Shown: positions 1-8,784 of the stretch, piece by piece
How the letters are laid out: the number at the start of each line of letters is the position of its first letter
Position numbering within the stretch: position 1 is the stretch's first letter
Assembly: GCF_028290205.1 (NCBI RefSeq)
Contig: NZ_JAQGKF010000147.1
Span: forward strand, 1-43,735
Length of the DNA: 43,735 bases
DNA from: Enterovirga sp.
GTDB lineage: Bacteria > Pseudomonadota > Alphaproteobacteria > Rhizobiales > Beijerinckiaceae
Direction: 5' to 3'
Translations under genes and position numbers: made by a program
Notes under the pieces: model-generated
What the model was told of the DNA's origin: nothing
Seen by the model: the letters and a program-made list of their open reading frames with translations, nothing else
Databases searched by the model: none

Positions 1-1
1 G

Positions 2-1639
2 CCTGGGCCGTCTCTGCGGCTGATCACGGACATGGTGGCGTACACGGTCACCCAGATCCCGAAGTGGAACCCGATCAACATCTGCAGCTACCACCTGCAG
101 GAGGCCGGGGCGACGCCGGTGCAGGAGCTCGCCTTCGCGCTCGCCACCGCCTGCGCGGTGCTGGATACGGTGCGGGAGTCCGGCGAGGTCGACGAGAGCG
201 GCTTTGCGGATGCGGTCTCGCGCATCTCCTTCTTCGTCAATGCCGGGCTGCGCTTCGTCACCGAGATCGCCAAGATGCGAGCCTTTGCCGAGCTCTGGGA
301 CGAGCTCTGCCGCGACCGCTACGGCATCACGGACGCGAAGAAGCGGATGTTCCGCTACGGCGTGCAGGTGAATTCGCTCGGGCTCACGGAGCAGCAGCCC
401 GAGAACAACGTCCACCGCATCCTGATCGAGATGCTGGCCGTGACCCTGTCCAAGAAGGCGCGGGCCCGGGCCGTGCAACTCCCGGCCTGGAACGAGGCAC
501 TGGGCCTGCCGCGGCCCTGGGACCAGCAATGGTCGCTCCGCATGCAGCAGGTGCTGGCCTACGAGACCGACCTCCTGGAGCATGACGACCTGTTCGACGG
601 CTCCCGCGTCATGGAAGCCAAGGTCGAGGCCCTGAAGGAGGCCGCCAGGGCCGAACTCGCCCGCATCGACGCCGAGGGCGGGGCCATCGCGGCCGTGGAA
701 AGCGGATCCCTGAAGCGGGCCCTCGTGGAATCGAATGCCCGCCGCATCGCCCGCGTGGAATCGGGCGAGCAGGTGGTGGTCGGCGTGAACCGCTTCCAGG
801 AGGGCGAGCCCTCGCCGCTGGTCTCCGGCGAGGGCAGCTTCCTGTCGGTGCCGGAAACCGTCGGCATGGAGGCGGTGGCCCGCATCAGGGCCTGGCGCTC
901 GGCCCGCGACGCCCGCGCGGTCGAGGCCGCCATTTCCGAACTGGCCTCCGCCGCCCGCGAAGGCCGCAACATCGTGCCGCCCTCCCTGGCCGCGGCCAAG
1001 GCCGGCGTCACCACGGGGGAGTGGGGCGAGACGCTGCGCCAGATCTTCGGCCAGTACCGGGCGCCCACCGGCGTCTCGGTCGAGACCCGCAGCGGGCCGG
1101 TCGGAGAGGACATCCGCCTCGTCGTGGCCGAACTCGCGGCCAAGATCGGCGCGGCGCCGCGCGCCCTGGTCGGCAAGCCGGGCCTCGACGGCCATTCCAA
1201 CGGCGCCGAGCAGATCGCGCTCCGGGCCCGCGATGTCGGCATGGAGGTCACCTATGAGGGCATCCGGCAGACGCCGGCCGAGATCGTCGCCCGGGCCCGC
1301 GAAACCGCCACGCACCTGATCGGGCTCTCCGTTCTGTCCGGCTCGCACGTGCCGCTGGTCCGCGAGGTCATGGCCCGGCTCAGGCTCGAGCAGCTGGACC
1401 ACATTCCCGTCGTGGTTGGCGGCATCATCTCGGCCGAGGACGAGAACGTGCTGAAGAACATGGGCGTGAGCGCGGTCTACACGCCCAAGGATTACGCGCT
1501 CGACGGCATCATGCGGGACATGGTGCGGGTGATCGAGCGGGGGCTCGCCCGACGGGAGGAGCCGGCGAGCCCGGGCTCACCGACTGCACGGGAGGACAGC
1601 GCCCCGCGCCGGCGCGTCGCGACCCGGACCGAGCGCTAG
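2..1639 (+). CDS. ecm: ethylmalonyl-CoA mutase (B12-dependent, MeaA-type), 5' end truncated by window
   Basis: Frame is open to the window edge. Translation contains ITDMVAYTVTQIPKWNPINICSYHLQEAGATPVQELAFALA (mutase core) and a C-terminal B12-binding domain (KPGLDGHSNGAEQIALRARDVGMEV...VVGGIISAEDENVLKNMGVSAVYTPKDY). Confidence 0.93.
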   Translation, partial: PGPSLRLITDMVAYTVTQIPKWNPINICSYHLQEAGATPVQELAFALATACAVLDTVRESGEVDESGFADAVSRISFFVNAGLRFVTEIAKMRAFAELWDELCRDRYGITDAKKRMFRYGVQVNSLGLTEQQPENNVHRILIEMLAVTLSKKARARAVQLPAWNEALGLPRPWDQQWSLRMQQVLAYETDLLEHDDLFDGSRVMEAKVEALKEAARAELARIDAEGGAIAAVESGSLKRALVESNARRIARVESGEQVVVGVNRFQEGEPSPLVSGEGSFLSVPETVGMEAVARIRAWRSARDARAVEAAISELASAAREGRNIVPPSLAAAKAGVTTGEWGETLRQIFGQYRAPTGVSVETRSGPVGEDIRLVVAELAAKIGAAPRALVGKPGLDGHSNGAEQIALRARDVGMEVTYEGIRQTPAEIVARARETATHLIGLSVLSGSHVPLVREVMARLRLEQLDHIPVVVGGIISAEDENVLKNMGVSAVYTPKDYALDGIMRDMVRVIERGLARREEPASPGSPTAREDSAPRRRVATRTER

Positions 1640-1646
1640 CCGCCGG

Positions 1647-2789
1647 TCACCCTTCGGAGGCCGGCAGGCCGAGCCCGTTCCGGCGCAGGCAGGCCTGGAT
1701 GGTCGCGCCCGCGTCCGGATGGAGGTCGAGCAGGCGCATATAGGCCATCCAGCGCCGGATATCCTCGTCCCGCTCGGACCTGTAGCTGCCCGCGTCCCAG
1801 GGCAGGGCGGCTGGCCGCCCCAGCCACTCGGCAAGCCGGCTCGCCAGTCTGTTCTCGTCGAACAGGATCAGGGCGCGGTCGGTCTGCTGTCGGCCTCGCC
1901 CGTCGAGCCCGAAGATCGAGCCGCAGCCGACATTCAAGTACGCGAGGCTTTTGACCCGCGGCCTCAGCGCACTCGCCGCCGTGCGGCGCCGGGCCCGCCG
2001 CAGGATCACCAGGACGTCCGCGTCGAGCCGGCCCAGGAGCTGCAGTGCGTGCAGGGCCGAGCCTTCGGAGAAGATGAGCCGCCGCGCCCGGCGGTACAGG
2101 CCGAGCTGGACGGACAGCTCGGTGGCTTCGGGATGAAGCACGGTCGCCCCGGCGGCTGCGAGGACCCGGTCCAGATAGGCCTCCCCGGCGAGCCGGCCGT
2201 CCGGCAAGCCCGACCGCGACACGAACAACGTGTCGAGCGCCGGTCCCGGAGGGCCATGCGCGGCCGTGACGGCGTCCATCAGGTCGAGATGCCGGCGACT
2301 CGGCCCTCCGCCGAACAGGCGCTCGGCCTGTGGTTCCACCTGGAGGCGCTGAACCAGCGTGGGCTGGCGGACCAGCACCACATGCGCCGGCGGGACCCGG
2401 AAATGCGCAAGAAGTTGCGGGAAAAAGCCCGGCGGAGGCTCGTCCCCGGGCCAGAAGCTGAAGACCAGGGGCAGGTCAGGGCCGGCGCGGCCGGCCGCCG
2501 CCGCGATCCGCATGCCGAAATCGGCCACCATGTGCCCGAAATGCGGAGACACGGGACCGCACCAGATCCCGGCCGGCAGCTCCTGCACGCGGCCGTCTGG
2601 GGGATCGGGTTTCAGATCCGCCGGGATTGGAAGGGGGCCCCGACACGTCCGCGGCGTGATCTGGAGGTGGAACCAGGGCCAGATCGGCCCCCCCTTGAAC
2701 AGGCCCCGCCGGAGCCGTCGGGTCGGGTCCGCCACCCCGTTGCGCAAGCCCTGGCTCGGCATCACGACAATGCGTTCGAATACCCGCAT
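1647..2789 (-). CDS. glycosyltransferase family 61-like protein
   Basis: C-terminal part of the 869-aa ORF. Likely start MRVFERIVVMPSQGLRNG at 2789. Contains TLFVSRSGLPDGR...LIFSEGSALHALQLLG, typical of the GT61/DUF563 fold. The upstream ORF extension is antisense to benE. Confidence 0.75.
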   Translation of the reverse strand: MRVFERIVVMPSQGLRNGVADPTRRLRRGLFKGGPIWPWFHLQITPRTCRGPLPIPADLKPDPPDGRVQELPAGIWCGPVSPHFGHMVADFGMRIAAAAGRAGPDLPLVFSFWPGDEPPPGFFPQLLAHFRVPPAHVVLVRQPTLVQRLQVEPQAERLFGGGPSRRHLDLMDAVTAAHGPPGPALDTLFVSRSGLPDGRLAGEAYLDRVLAAAGATVLHPEATELSVQLGLYRRARRLIFSEGSALHALQLLGRLDADVLVILRRARRRTAASALRPRVKSLAYLNVGCGSIFGLDGRGRQQTDRALILFDENRLASRLAEWLGRPAALPWDAGSYRSERDEDIRRWMAYMRLLDLHPDAGATIQACLRRNGLGLPASEG

Positions 2790-2936
2790 TCCGCCCCGCG
2801 CGTCCCCTTGAACCGGCCTGATGCCGTCCGAAGCGGCACCGCAGCATACCGGCCGCGGCACCGGCGGACCATGCCGGCACCGGGAGGCGGCTTCGAGGGA
2901 TGACCCGGTCGCCGCCGTCGCGTATGCCCGGCGGGC

Positions 2937-4097
2937 ATGATCCAGCCTCTGTCCGCCGGCCTCCTGGTCGGGATCGTCGGCTACGCCTCGACCTTCGCGC
3001 TCGTGCTCAAGGGCCTGCAGATGGTCGGAGCCACGCAGGAGCAGGCGGCCTCGGGGCTGCTGGCCGTCCTGCTGGTCAAGGGCTGCCTGGCCATCGGGCT
3101 CAGCCTGCGCACCCGCATGCCGATCTCCATCGCCTGGTCGACGCCCGGCGCCGCGCTGCTGATCTCCACCGGCATGCCGGAGGGAGGCTTTCCCGTCGCG
3201 GTGGGTGCCTTTCTCCTGGTCGCGGTGCTGCTGGTCGCGGCCGGGCTCTGGACGCCCTTCGGCCGGGCTGTCGCCTCCATCCCGCTGCCGCTCGCCAGCG
3301 CCATGCTGGCCGGCATCCTGTTCGGCATCTGCACGGCCCCGGTGCGGGCCGCCGCCGCGCTGCCCTGGCTGGCGATCCCGGTGATCCTCGTCTGGGCCCT
3401 GGCGCTCCGCTTCGCCCGGCCTTACGCCGTGCCGCTCGCCGTGCTGCTGACGGCCGTTCTGGTCGCCGTGGCGACGCCGCTGCCGCCGGCCGCGCTCGCC
3501 GACCTCATGCCGCGCCCCGTCTTCGTGATGCCGGCTTTCAGCCTGGACGCAGCGATCGGCATCGCCGTCCCGCTCTTCATCGTCACCATGGCGTCCCAAA
3601 ACGTACCGGGCCTCGCCGTGCTGCGGGCCAACGGCTACCGGCCGGCCGTCGGTCCGATCTTCGTCGCGACCGGGTTGGCGAGCGGGCTCGCCGGGCTGTT
3701 CGGCGGCCACACGCTCAATCTGGCGGCCATCACGGCCGCTCTCTGCGCGGGTCCGGAGGCCCATCCGGATCCGGCCAAGCGCTACCTCGCCGGTGTCGCG
3801 GCGGGCGCGACCTATGTCGTGCTGGGGCTTCTGGCGAGCCTTGCGGCCGCCTTCGTGGTCGCCTCGCCGCCCTTGCTGATCGAGTCGGTGGCCGGGCTGG
3901 CGCTTCTCGGCAGTTTCGCGGCGGCGTTGCAGACCGCCTTGTCCCGCGAGGAGGACCGGATGCCGGCCGCCGTGGCCTTTGTGACGGCAGCATCCGGGAC
4001 CAGTTTCTTCGGCATCGGGGCAGCGTTTTGGGGGTTGGTGGCCGGCGGCGCGCTGATGTGGCTGTTTCGAACAGGTCTTCGTCCTCGGGTCTCCTGA
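2937..4097 (+). CDS. benE: benzoate/H+ symporter BenE family transporter
   Basis: Polytopic membrane protein with MPISIAWSTPGAALL and FGGHTLNLAAITAALCAGPEAHPDPAKRY, matching the BenE family. Confidence 0.9.
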   Translation: MIQPLSAGLLVGIVGYASTFALVLKGLQMVGATQEQAASGLLAVLLVKGCLAIGLSLRTRMPISIAWSTPGAALLISTGMPEGGFPVAVGAFLLVAVLLVAAGLWTPFGRAVASIPLPLASAMLAGILFGICTAPVRAAAALPWLAIPVILVWALALRFARPYAVPLAVLLTAVLVAVATPLPPAALADLMPRPVFVMPAFSLDAAIGIAVPLFIVTMASQNVPGLAVLRANGYRPAVGPIFVATGLASGLAGLFGGHTLNLAAITAALCAGPEAHPDPAKRYLAGVAAGATYVVLGLLASLAAAFVVASPPLLIESVAGLALLGSFAAALQTALSREEDRMPAAVAFVTAASGTSFFGIGAAFWGLVAGGALMWLFRTGLRPRVS

Positions 4098-4171
4098 AAG
4101 CGTGAAGGAACCAACGCGCCTCTCCCCGATTAGCGGGCACTGGGCCCGTGAGGGCTTTTGGAGAGCGCCTG

Positions 4172-4480
4172 ATGAGACAGCTTTTTCTATCGGCCGTTGC
4201 AGCCGGCCTGATGTTCGGGGTGACCCTGCCCGCCAGCACCGCGGCCAACGCGGCACCGGCCGCCGCGGCCGCCATCGCGACGCCGGACAGCGGGGTCGAG
4301 TCGGTGCGCTACATGCGCCAGTCGCATTACCGTCGCCGCGCCATGCATCGCCGCTCGGCCTATCGCGGCCGGGTCTCGCGTCGGGCGAGGGCGCCGTCGC
4401 AGGCCGGCAACGCCCGCAATCCGGAGCGTCCCGTCTACCAGCAGCAGCAGGGCCAGACGACGGGCGGCCCGCGCTACTGA
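4172..4480 (+). CDS. small secreted Arg/Tyr/Gln-rich protein of unknown function
   Basis: MRQLFLSAVAAGLMFGVTLPASTAANA signal peptide followed by a basic tail. GGAGAG Shine-Dalgarno upstream. ORF track starts earlier, at 4148. Confidence 0.6.
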   Translation: MRQLFLSAVAAGLMFGVTLPASTAANAAPAAAAAIATPDSGVESVRYMRQSHYRRRAMHRRSAYRGRVSRRARAPSQAGNARNPERPVYQQQQGQTTGGPRY

Positions 4481-4489
4481 GCGCGCCGC

Positions 4490-5647
4490 TCAGGCGTGAG
4501 CGGCCCTGAGCGCCACGTCCAGGTCATGCAGCAGATCGGCCGGGGTCTCGACCCCGGTCGACAGCCGGAGCAGATCCGGCGGGCAGGGGCTCCCCGGCCC
4601 CTCGACCGAGGCCCGATGCTCGATCAGGCTCTCGGTGCTGCCGAGCGAGGTCGCGCGCTTCCACAAGCGCACGCGGGCGGCCGTCGCGATGGCGGCCGCC
4701 TCGCCGCCGCGCACCTGCACGGACAGCATGTAGCCGAAGCCGTTCTCCATCTGCCGCGCCGCGACATCGTGGCCAGGGTGCTGAGTCAGGCCCGGATAGA
4801 GCACGCGGGCAACATCGGGATGCCGGCTCAGGGCGTGGGCCAGTTCGGCCGCGCCCGCCGCCTGGGCCGTCTGGCGCACAAACAGCGTCTTCAGACCGCG
4901 CTGCAGCAGGTAGGCCTCGAAGGGGCCCAGGATCGACCCGTTGCCTGACCGGATGGCGGCGAGCCTCTCCCAATAGCCATCGGCCTCCCGGCCGGCCAAC
5001 ACACCGGCGATCACGTCCGAATGGCCGTTCAGGATCTTGGTTGCCGAGTGCATGACGATGTCGGCGCCAAGCGTCAGGGGGCGCGTGTGAACCGGCGAGG
5101 CGCAGGTCGAGTCGACGGCGAGCCGGGCTCCGGCCGCATGCGCGATGCGGGCCGCCTCGGCGATGTCCGTCACTGTCCAGAGCGGGTTCGAGGGCGTCTC
5201 CACCCAGACCAGCTTGGTCCGTCCGGGCACCACCGCGGCCCGCAACTTGGCCGGGTCGTCCGTTTCCACGAAATCGACCTCGAGCCCGAAGCGCCGTCCC
5301 TCGGTCTGCAGCCACCGGCGCAGAGCCCAGTACATGACGGCCGAGGCGACCACGTGGTCGCCGCGATCGAGAGCAAGGAAACAGGCCGTCGCGGCGGCCA
5401 TGCCGGAGCCGAACAGGAGGGCGCCCGCCGGTGCCTCTTCGAGGGTGGCCAGCAGTGCCTCGGTGTCCCGCACGGTGGCGTTGTCCGGCCGCCCGTAGAT
5501 GTAGCCGGCCGGATAGGTGTTGTCGGGGTCGCGAATGAACGTGGTCGCGAGGTGGAGCGGCCGCACCACGGCCCGCGTGGCCGGGTCGGTGAAACCGAGG
5601 GCCTGGGCGGCGAGGCTCGCCGGGGACCAGGGCGGGGACTCGCTCAT
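4490..5647 (-). CDS. trans-sulfuration PLP enzyme (cystathionine gamma-synthase/beta-lyase family)
   Basis: YGRPDNATVRDTEALLATLE, PLP lysine in SATKILNGHSDVIAG, ETPSNPLWTVTDI. Confidence 0.9.
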   Translation of the reverse strand: MSESPPWSPASLAAQALGFTDPATRAVVRPLHLATTFIRDPDNTYPAGYIYGRPDNATVRDTEALLATLEEAPAGALLFGSGMAAATACFLALDRGDHVVASAVMYWALRRWLQTEGRRFGLEVDFVETDDPAKLRAAVVPGRTKLVWVETPSNPLWTVTDIAEAARIAHAAGARLAVDSTCASPVHTRPLTLGADIVMHSATKILNGHSDVIAGVLAGREADGYWERLAAIRSGNGSILGPFEAYLLQRGLKTLFVRQTAQAAGAAELAHALSRHPDVARVLYPGLTQHPGHDVAARQMENGFGYMLSVQVRGGEAAAIATAARVRLWKRATSLGSTESLIEHRASVEGPGSPCPPDLLRLSTGVETPADLLHDLDVALRAAHA

Positions 5648-5777
5648 GCGCGGCGACCTTTCAGGCGAGGCCGCGCCCGGCGGCCGGGCTCGGATCTAGC
5701 AGAGCGCCTTTGCCGGCGAAACGTGGTGGTCGAACGGGAGATCGGGCATCATCCCGGCGGAACAGGGCGGGCGGGAC

Positions 5778-6284
5778 GTGGCCGGAACAGAGAAACACGA
5801 GCGGCCGGCCCGGATCGTCACGCTGCCGCAGGTGCTCGCCTCGACGATTCCGGTCGCGGCTGTCGCCCTGTCCTCGTCGCTGGCGACCCGGCCCCGGATC
5901 GGGGATTGGTATGCGGGCCTCGCCAAACCGTGGCTGACGCCGCCGAACGGGGTCTTCCCCGTGGTCTGGACGGTTCTGTTCGTCGTGATGGCTTATGCCG
6001 TGTGGCGGATCGTCTCGCTGGCCCAGCCCCCCGTGGGCCAGCGGCCGGCCACCGTCTGGTTCTTTGTCCAGCTCGCGCTCAATGGGGCATGGTCGTGGGC
6101 CTTTTTCGGCCTGCGCAGCCCGGCGGCCGGCGCCGTCACCATTCTGTGCCTGCTGGCCGCAATCCTGGTGACCGTGCACCTGTTCTGGCGGCTCGACCGA
6201 ACGGCCGCGCTGCTGCTGGTGCCGTATTCGGCCTGGGTCGGTTTCGCGGTCTACCTCAATTTCGGCGTGCTGCGCCTCAACTAG
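5778..6284 (+). CDS. TspO/MBR family tryptophan-rich sensory protein
   Basis: WYAGLAKPWLTPPNGVFPVVWTVLFVVMAYAVWRI and ALNGAWSWAFFG are TspO signatures. Confidence 0.92.
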   Translation: MAGTEKHERPARIVTLPQVLASTIPVAAVALSSSLATRPRIGDWYAGLAKPWLTPPNGVFPVVWTVLFVVMAYAVWRIVSLAQPPVGQRPATVWFFVQLALNGAWSWAFFGLRSPAAGAVTILCLLAAILVTVHLFWRLDRTAALLLVPYSAWVGFAVYLNFGVLRLN

Positions 6285-6654
6285 CCGCCCGCCGCTCCAG
6301 CACCGCCGCGACCCCCGCCCGAAGCTCGGCCAGCGAGAACGGCTTCGTCAGCACGTCCGCCACGATGGTATCGAGGTTTCGCGCCCGCTCGCGCTGGTCG
6401 GCATAGCCGGTCATCAGCATCACGGTCAGTTCCGGGTAGTCGCGCTTGGCCGCGAGCGCCAGCGCGATGCCGTCCATCACCGGCATCCGGATGTCGGTCA
6501 GGACGAGGTCGAAGGCGCCCCCGGTTTCGTTCAGACGGTCCATGGCGTCCGAACCGTCCACGGCGACCGTGATGACGTGCCCATCGAGCTCGAGCCCGCG
6601 CCTCAGGAAGGTGCGGACCGCCTCTTCGTCGTCAACCAGCAGGATCTTGGCCAC
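6277..6654 (-). CDS. cpdR: single-domain response regulator, CpdR-like (cell-cycle/ClpXP adaptor type)
   Basis: GTG start giving VAKILLVDDEEAVRTFLRRGLELDGHVIT...FDLVLTDIRMPVMDGIALALAAKRDYPELTVMLMTGYADQRERA...TKPFSL. Receiver domain only. Confidence 0.82.
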   Translation of the reverse strand: MAKILLVDDEEAVRTFLRRGLELDGHVITVAVDGSDAMDRLNETGGAFDLVLTDIRMPVMDGIALALAAKRDYPELTVMLMTGYADQRERARNLDTIVADVLTKPFSLAELRAGVAAVLERRAAS

Positions 6655-6655
6655 G

Positions 6656-7228
6656 TCAGCGGGTCCGGTCGTCGAACAGGTCCGGCTCGGCCGCTCCATG
6701 CGCGACCACGCCCACGAAGGGCAACTGCCTGAAGCTGTGCGCGACGTCCATCCCGTACCCCACCACGAACATGTCCGGGCACGTAAAGCCGACGAAATCG
6801 GCCTCGATCTGGACGGCGCGCCGCGACTTTTTCTCCAGCAGCACCGCCACGAGCACGCGCCGAGCGCCGCGCGCCATCAGGAGGTCCTTGGCAAAGGAGA
6901 GGGTCCGACCCGATTCGAGGATGTCGTCCACCAGGAGGACGTCGCGGCCGACGACCTCGCTCTCGATATCGCGCAGCACCGTGACCTGCCCGCTCGACAC
7001 GGTGCCGGTGCCGTAGCTCGACAGGTGGATGAACTCGACTTGCGGCGCCGCGTCGACCCGGTGCAAGGCTCGAATCAGGTCCGCGGCGAACATGAAGCTG
7101 CCCTTCAGCACTGCCACCACGAGGAGGTCGGGCGAACTCGCCGCGACGATGGCCTGAGCCATCTCCTGGTTGCGCCGGGCGATCTGGTTCTCGTCAAAAA
7201 GGGTGCGGATCTGGTGAGATGGCTTCAT
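6656..7228 (-). CDS. hpt: hypoxanthine phosphoribosyltransferase
   Basis: VVAVLKGSFMFAADLIRAL and the PRPP motif VLLVDDILESGRTLSFAKDLL. Start MKPSHQIRTLFDENQI at 7228. Confidence 0.92.
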   Translation of the reverse strand: MKPSHQIRTLFDENQIARRNQEMAQAIVAASSPDLLVVAVLKGSFMFAADLIRALHRVDAAPQVEFIHLSSYGTGTVSSGQVTVLRDIESEVVGRDVLLVDDILESGRTLSFAKDLLMARGARRVLVAVLLEKKSRRAVQIEADFVGFTCPDMFVVGYGMDVAHSFRQLPFVGVVAHGAAEPDLFDDRTR

Positions 7229-7248
7229 CGGAGAAGACTGGCACAACG

Positions 7249-8031
7249 TCAGCGCAGCGCAACCTTGCCGCGTCCGGGATGCCGGAAACGGACCACCACC
7301 TGGCGGCCCGCGGGGGGTGGGGAGGCGAGGCGCGCCCGGAACGTAGCCCGCATCTTGGGAGCGAGTTCCCCCTGTGGCGGCTGGACGGACCAAGCGTACA
7401 GCATGTCCCCCGCCTCACCCTCGATTACCATCTCGAGCGGCGGCACGGCCAGCGTCCGGCCAGTCGGATTGACGATCTCGCCACCCACGATCAGCACCGG
7501 CGCTCCGTTCTCGCTGTCCAAGGTCGACGTCGTGGCGGCCAGATCCAGCCCGACGAGGTTGACCGGCAGGCCCAGCGCCGAAAACAGGGTCGCGGTTCCC
7601 GGCAGAGCTGCCACGATAGGGCCCCTGAGCAGCAGCGCGGGCGGAAGAAGGAGCACCAGCAGCATGGCCGCGGCCATGCCGACGCTGCGGCCGATCCGCG
7701 CCTGCCCGGGTTTGCCCCGTCCGCTCCCGGGCTTCTTGCGGCGAACCGGCTTGGCCCGGGCCGCGAGCGCCCGGGGCACGATGGCGTGCGGTTCCGGCTC
7801 GATCACCAGCACGCGGTCGCCGGCGAACGCGGTCGGCGGGCTCGGGGCGGCCGCCTCGGCGCCGAAGCGGTCATCCTCCGCCCCGGGGCTCTGGTCGGCC
7901 CCGTCTTGCGGGCGCGGCAGGGTGAACCAGCTTTCCCGACAGGCCGCGCATCGTACCTTGCGGCCGCCCGACCCGATTCGGTCCGCGGCGATCTCGTAGG
8001 TGCTGGCGCAGGACGGGCAGGTGATGATCAT
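7249..8031 (-). CDS. MJ0042-type zinc-ribbon protein with DUF3426-like domain and single TM segment
   Basis: MIITCPSCASTYEIAADRIGSGGRKVRCAACRESWF zinc ribbon; TM segment MAAAMLLVLLLPPALLL; GEIVNPTGRTLAVPPLEMVI C-terminal domain. Confidence 0.85.
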   Translation of the reverse strand: MIITCPSCASTYEIAADRIGSGGRKVRCAACRESWFTLPRPQDGADQSPGAEDDRFGAEAAAPSPPTAFAGDRVLVIEPEPHAIVPRALAARAKPVRRKKPGSGRGKPGQARIGRSVGMAAAMLLVLLLPPALLLRGPIVAALPGTATLFSALGLPVNLVGLDLAATTSTLDSENGAPVLIVGGEIVNPTGRTLAVPPLEMVIEGEAGDMLYAWSVQPPQGELAPKMRATFRARLASPPPAGRQVVVRFRHPGRGKVALR

Positions 8032-8054
8032 GACGGGATCGCTGGAGCTGCCCC

Positions 8055-8067
8055 TTTTGGCCCAAAA
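8055..8067. promoter_or_regulatory. AT-rich palindrome TTTTGG-C-CCAAAA in the divergent intergenic region (putative operator)
   Basis: Perfect 6-bp inverted repeat with a 1-nt centre in the middle of the 66-bp gap between the 8031(-) and 8098(+) start codons. Confidence 0.4.
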
Positions 8068-8097
8068 CCCCTTGTCGGCTGGCTTGGTTAACCCGCC

Positions 8098-8784
8098 GTG
8101 AACCCCTTCGAGGACCAGCCGCCCTCCGTCGAGTTCGACGGGGTCGGCTTTCGCTACGGCCGCGGTCCCGAAATCCTGCAGGACCTCCGCTTCACACTGC
8201 AGCCCGGCTCCTTCCACTTCCTGTCCGGGCCCTCGGGGGCCGGCAAGACGACGCTGATCCGGCTGATGCTGCTCGCGGTGCGGCCGACCCGCGGCCTCAT
8301 GCGCCTGTTCGGCGCCGATGCCGGCCGGCTGGCAGGACCGGCCCTCACCGCGACCCGCCGCCGGATGGGGGTCGTGTTCCAGGATTTCCGCCTGCTGGAC
8401 CACCTGACGCTGTACCAGAACGTCGCCCTGCCGCTCGTCGTCCAGGGCTACGAGGAGGCGACCTTTCGGGGCGAGGTGTTGGAATTGCTGCAATGGGTCG
8501 GGCTCGACCGGGAGGCCGGCACGCTGCCGCCGACCCTGTCGGGCGGGGAGAAGCAGCGCGCGGCCATCGCCAGGGCGCTGATCGCGAAGCCGCAGTTGAT
8601 CCTGGCCGACGAGCCGACCGGCAATGTCGATCCCGCCATGGCGCGGCGCCTGCTGCACCTGTTCGTCGAGCTCAACCGCTTCGGCACCTCCGTGGTCATC
8701 GCCACCCATGATGTGGCCCTGATGGACCAGGTCGAAGCGAGCCGCCTCATCCTGGCCGACGGCCGGGTCTACGTGGATCCATGA
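8098..8784 (+). CDS. ftsE: cell division ATP-binding protein FtsE
   Basis: Walker A GPSGAGKTTLIRL, signature LSGGEKQRAAIARAL, Walker B LILADEPTGNVDP. GTG start, followed by an FtsX-like gene. Confidence 0.93.
   Translation: MNPFEDQPPSVEFDGVGFRYGRGPEILQDLRFTLQPGSFHFLSGPSGAGKTTLIRLMLLAVRPTRGLMRLFGADAGRLAGPALTATRRRMGVVFQDFRLLDHLTLYQNVALPLVVQGYEEATFRGEVLELLQWVGLDREAGTLPPTLSGGEKQRAAIARALIAKPQLILADEPTGNVDPAMARRLLHLFVELNRFGTSVVIATHDVALMDQVEASRLILADGRVYVDP

Noticed and set aside
1647-4256. 869-aa minus-strand ORF
   Set aside because: Only the part from 2789 downward looks like a protein (GT61-like). The rest is antisense to benE with Arg/Gly/His-rich shadow composition typical of high-GC genomes.
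5021-6406. 461-aa plus-strand ORF
   Set aside because: Antisense to the trans-sulfuration gene and out of frame with tspO; low-complexity composition.
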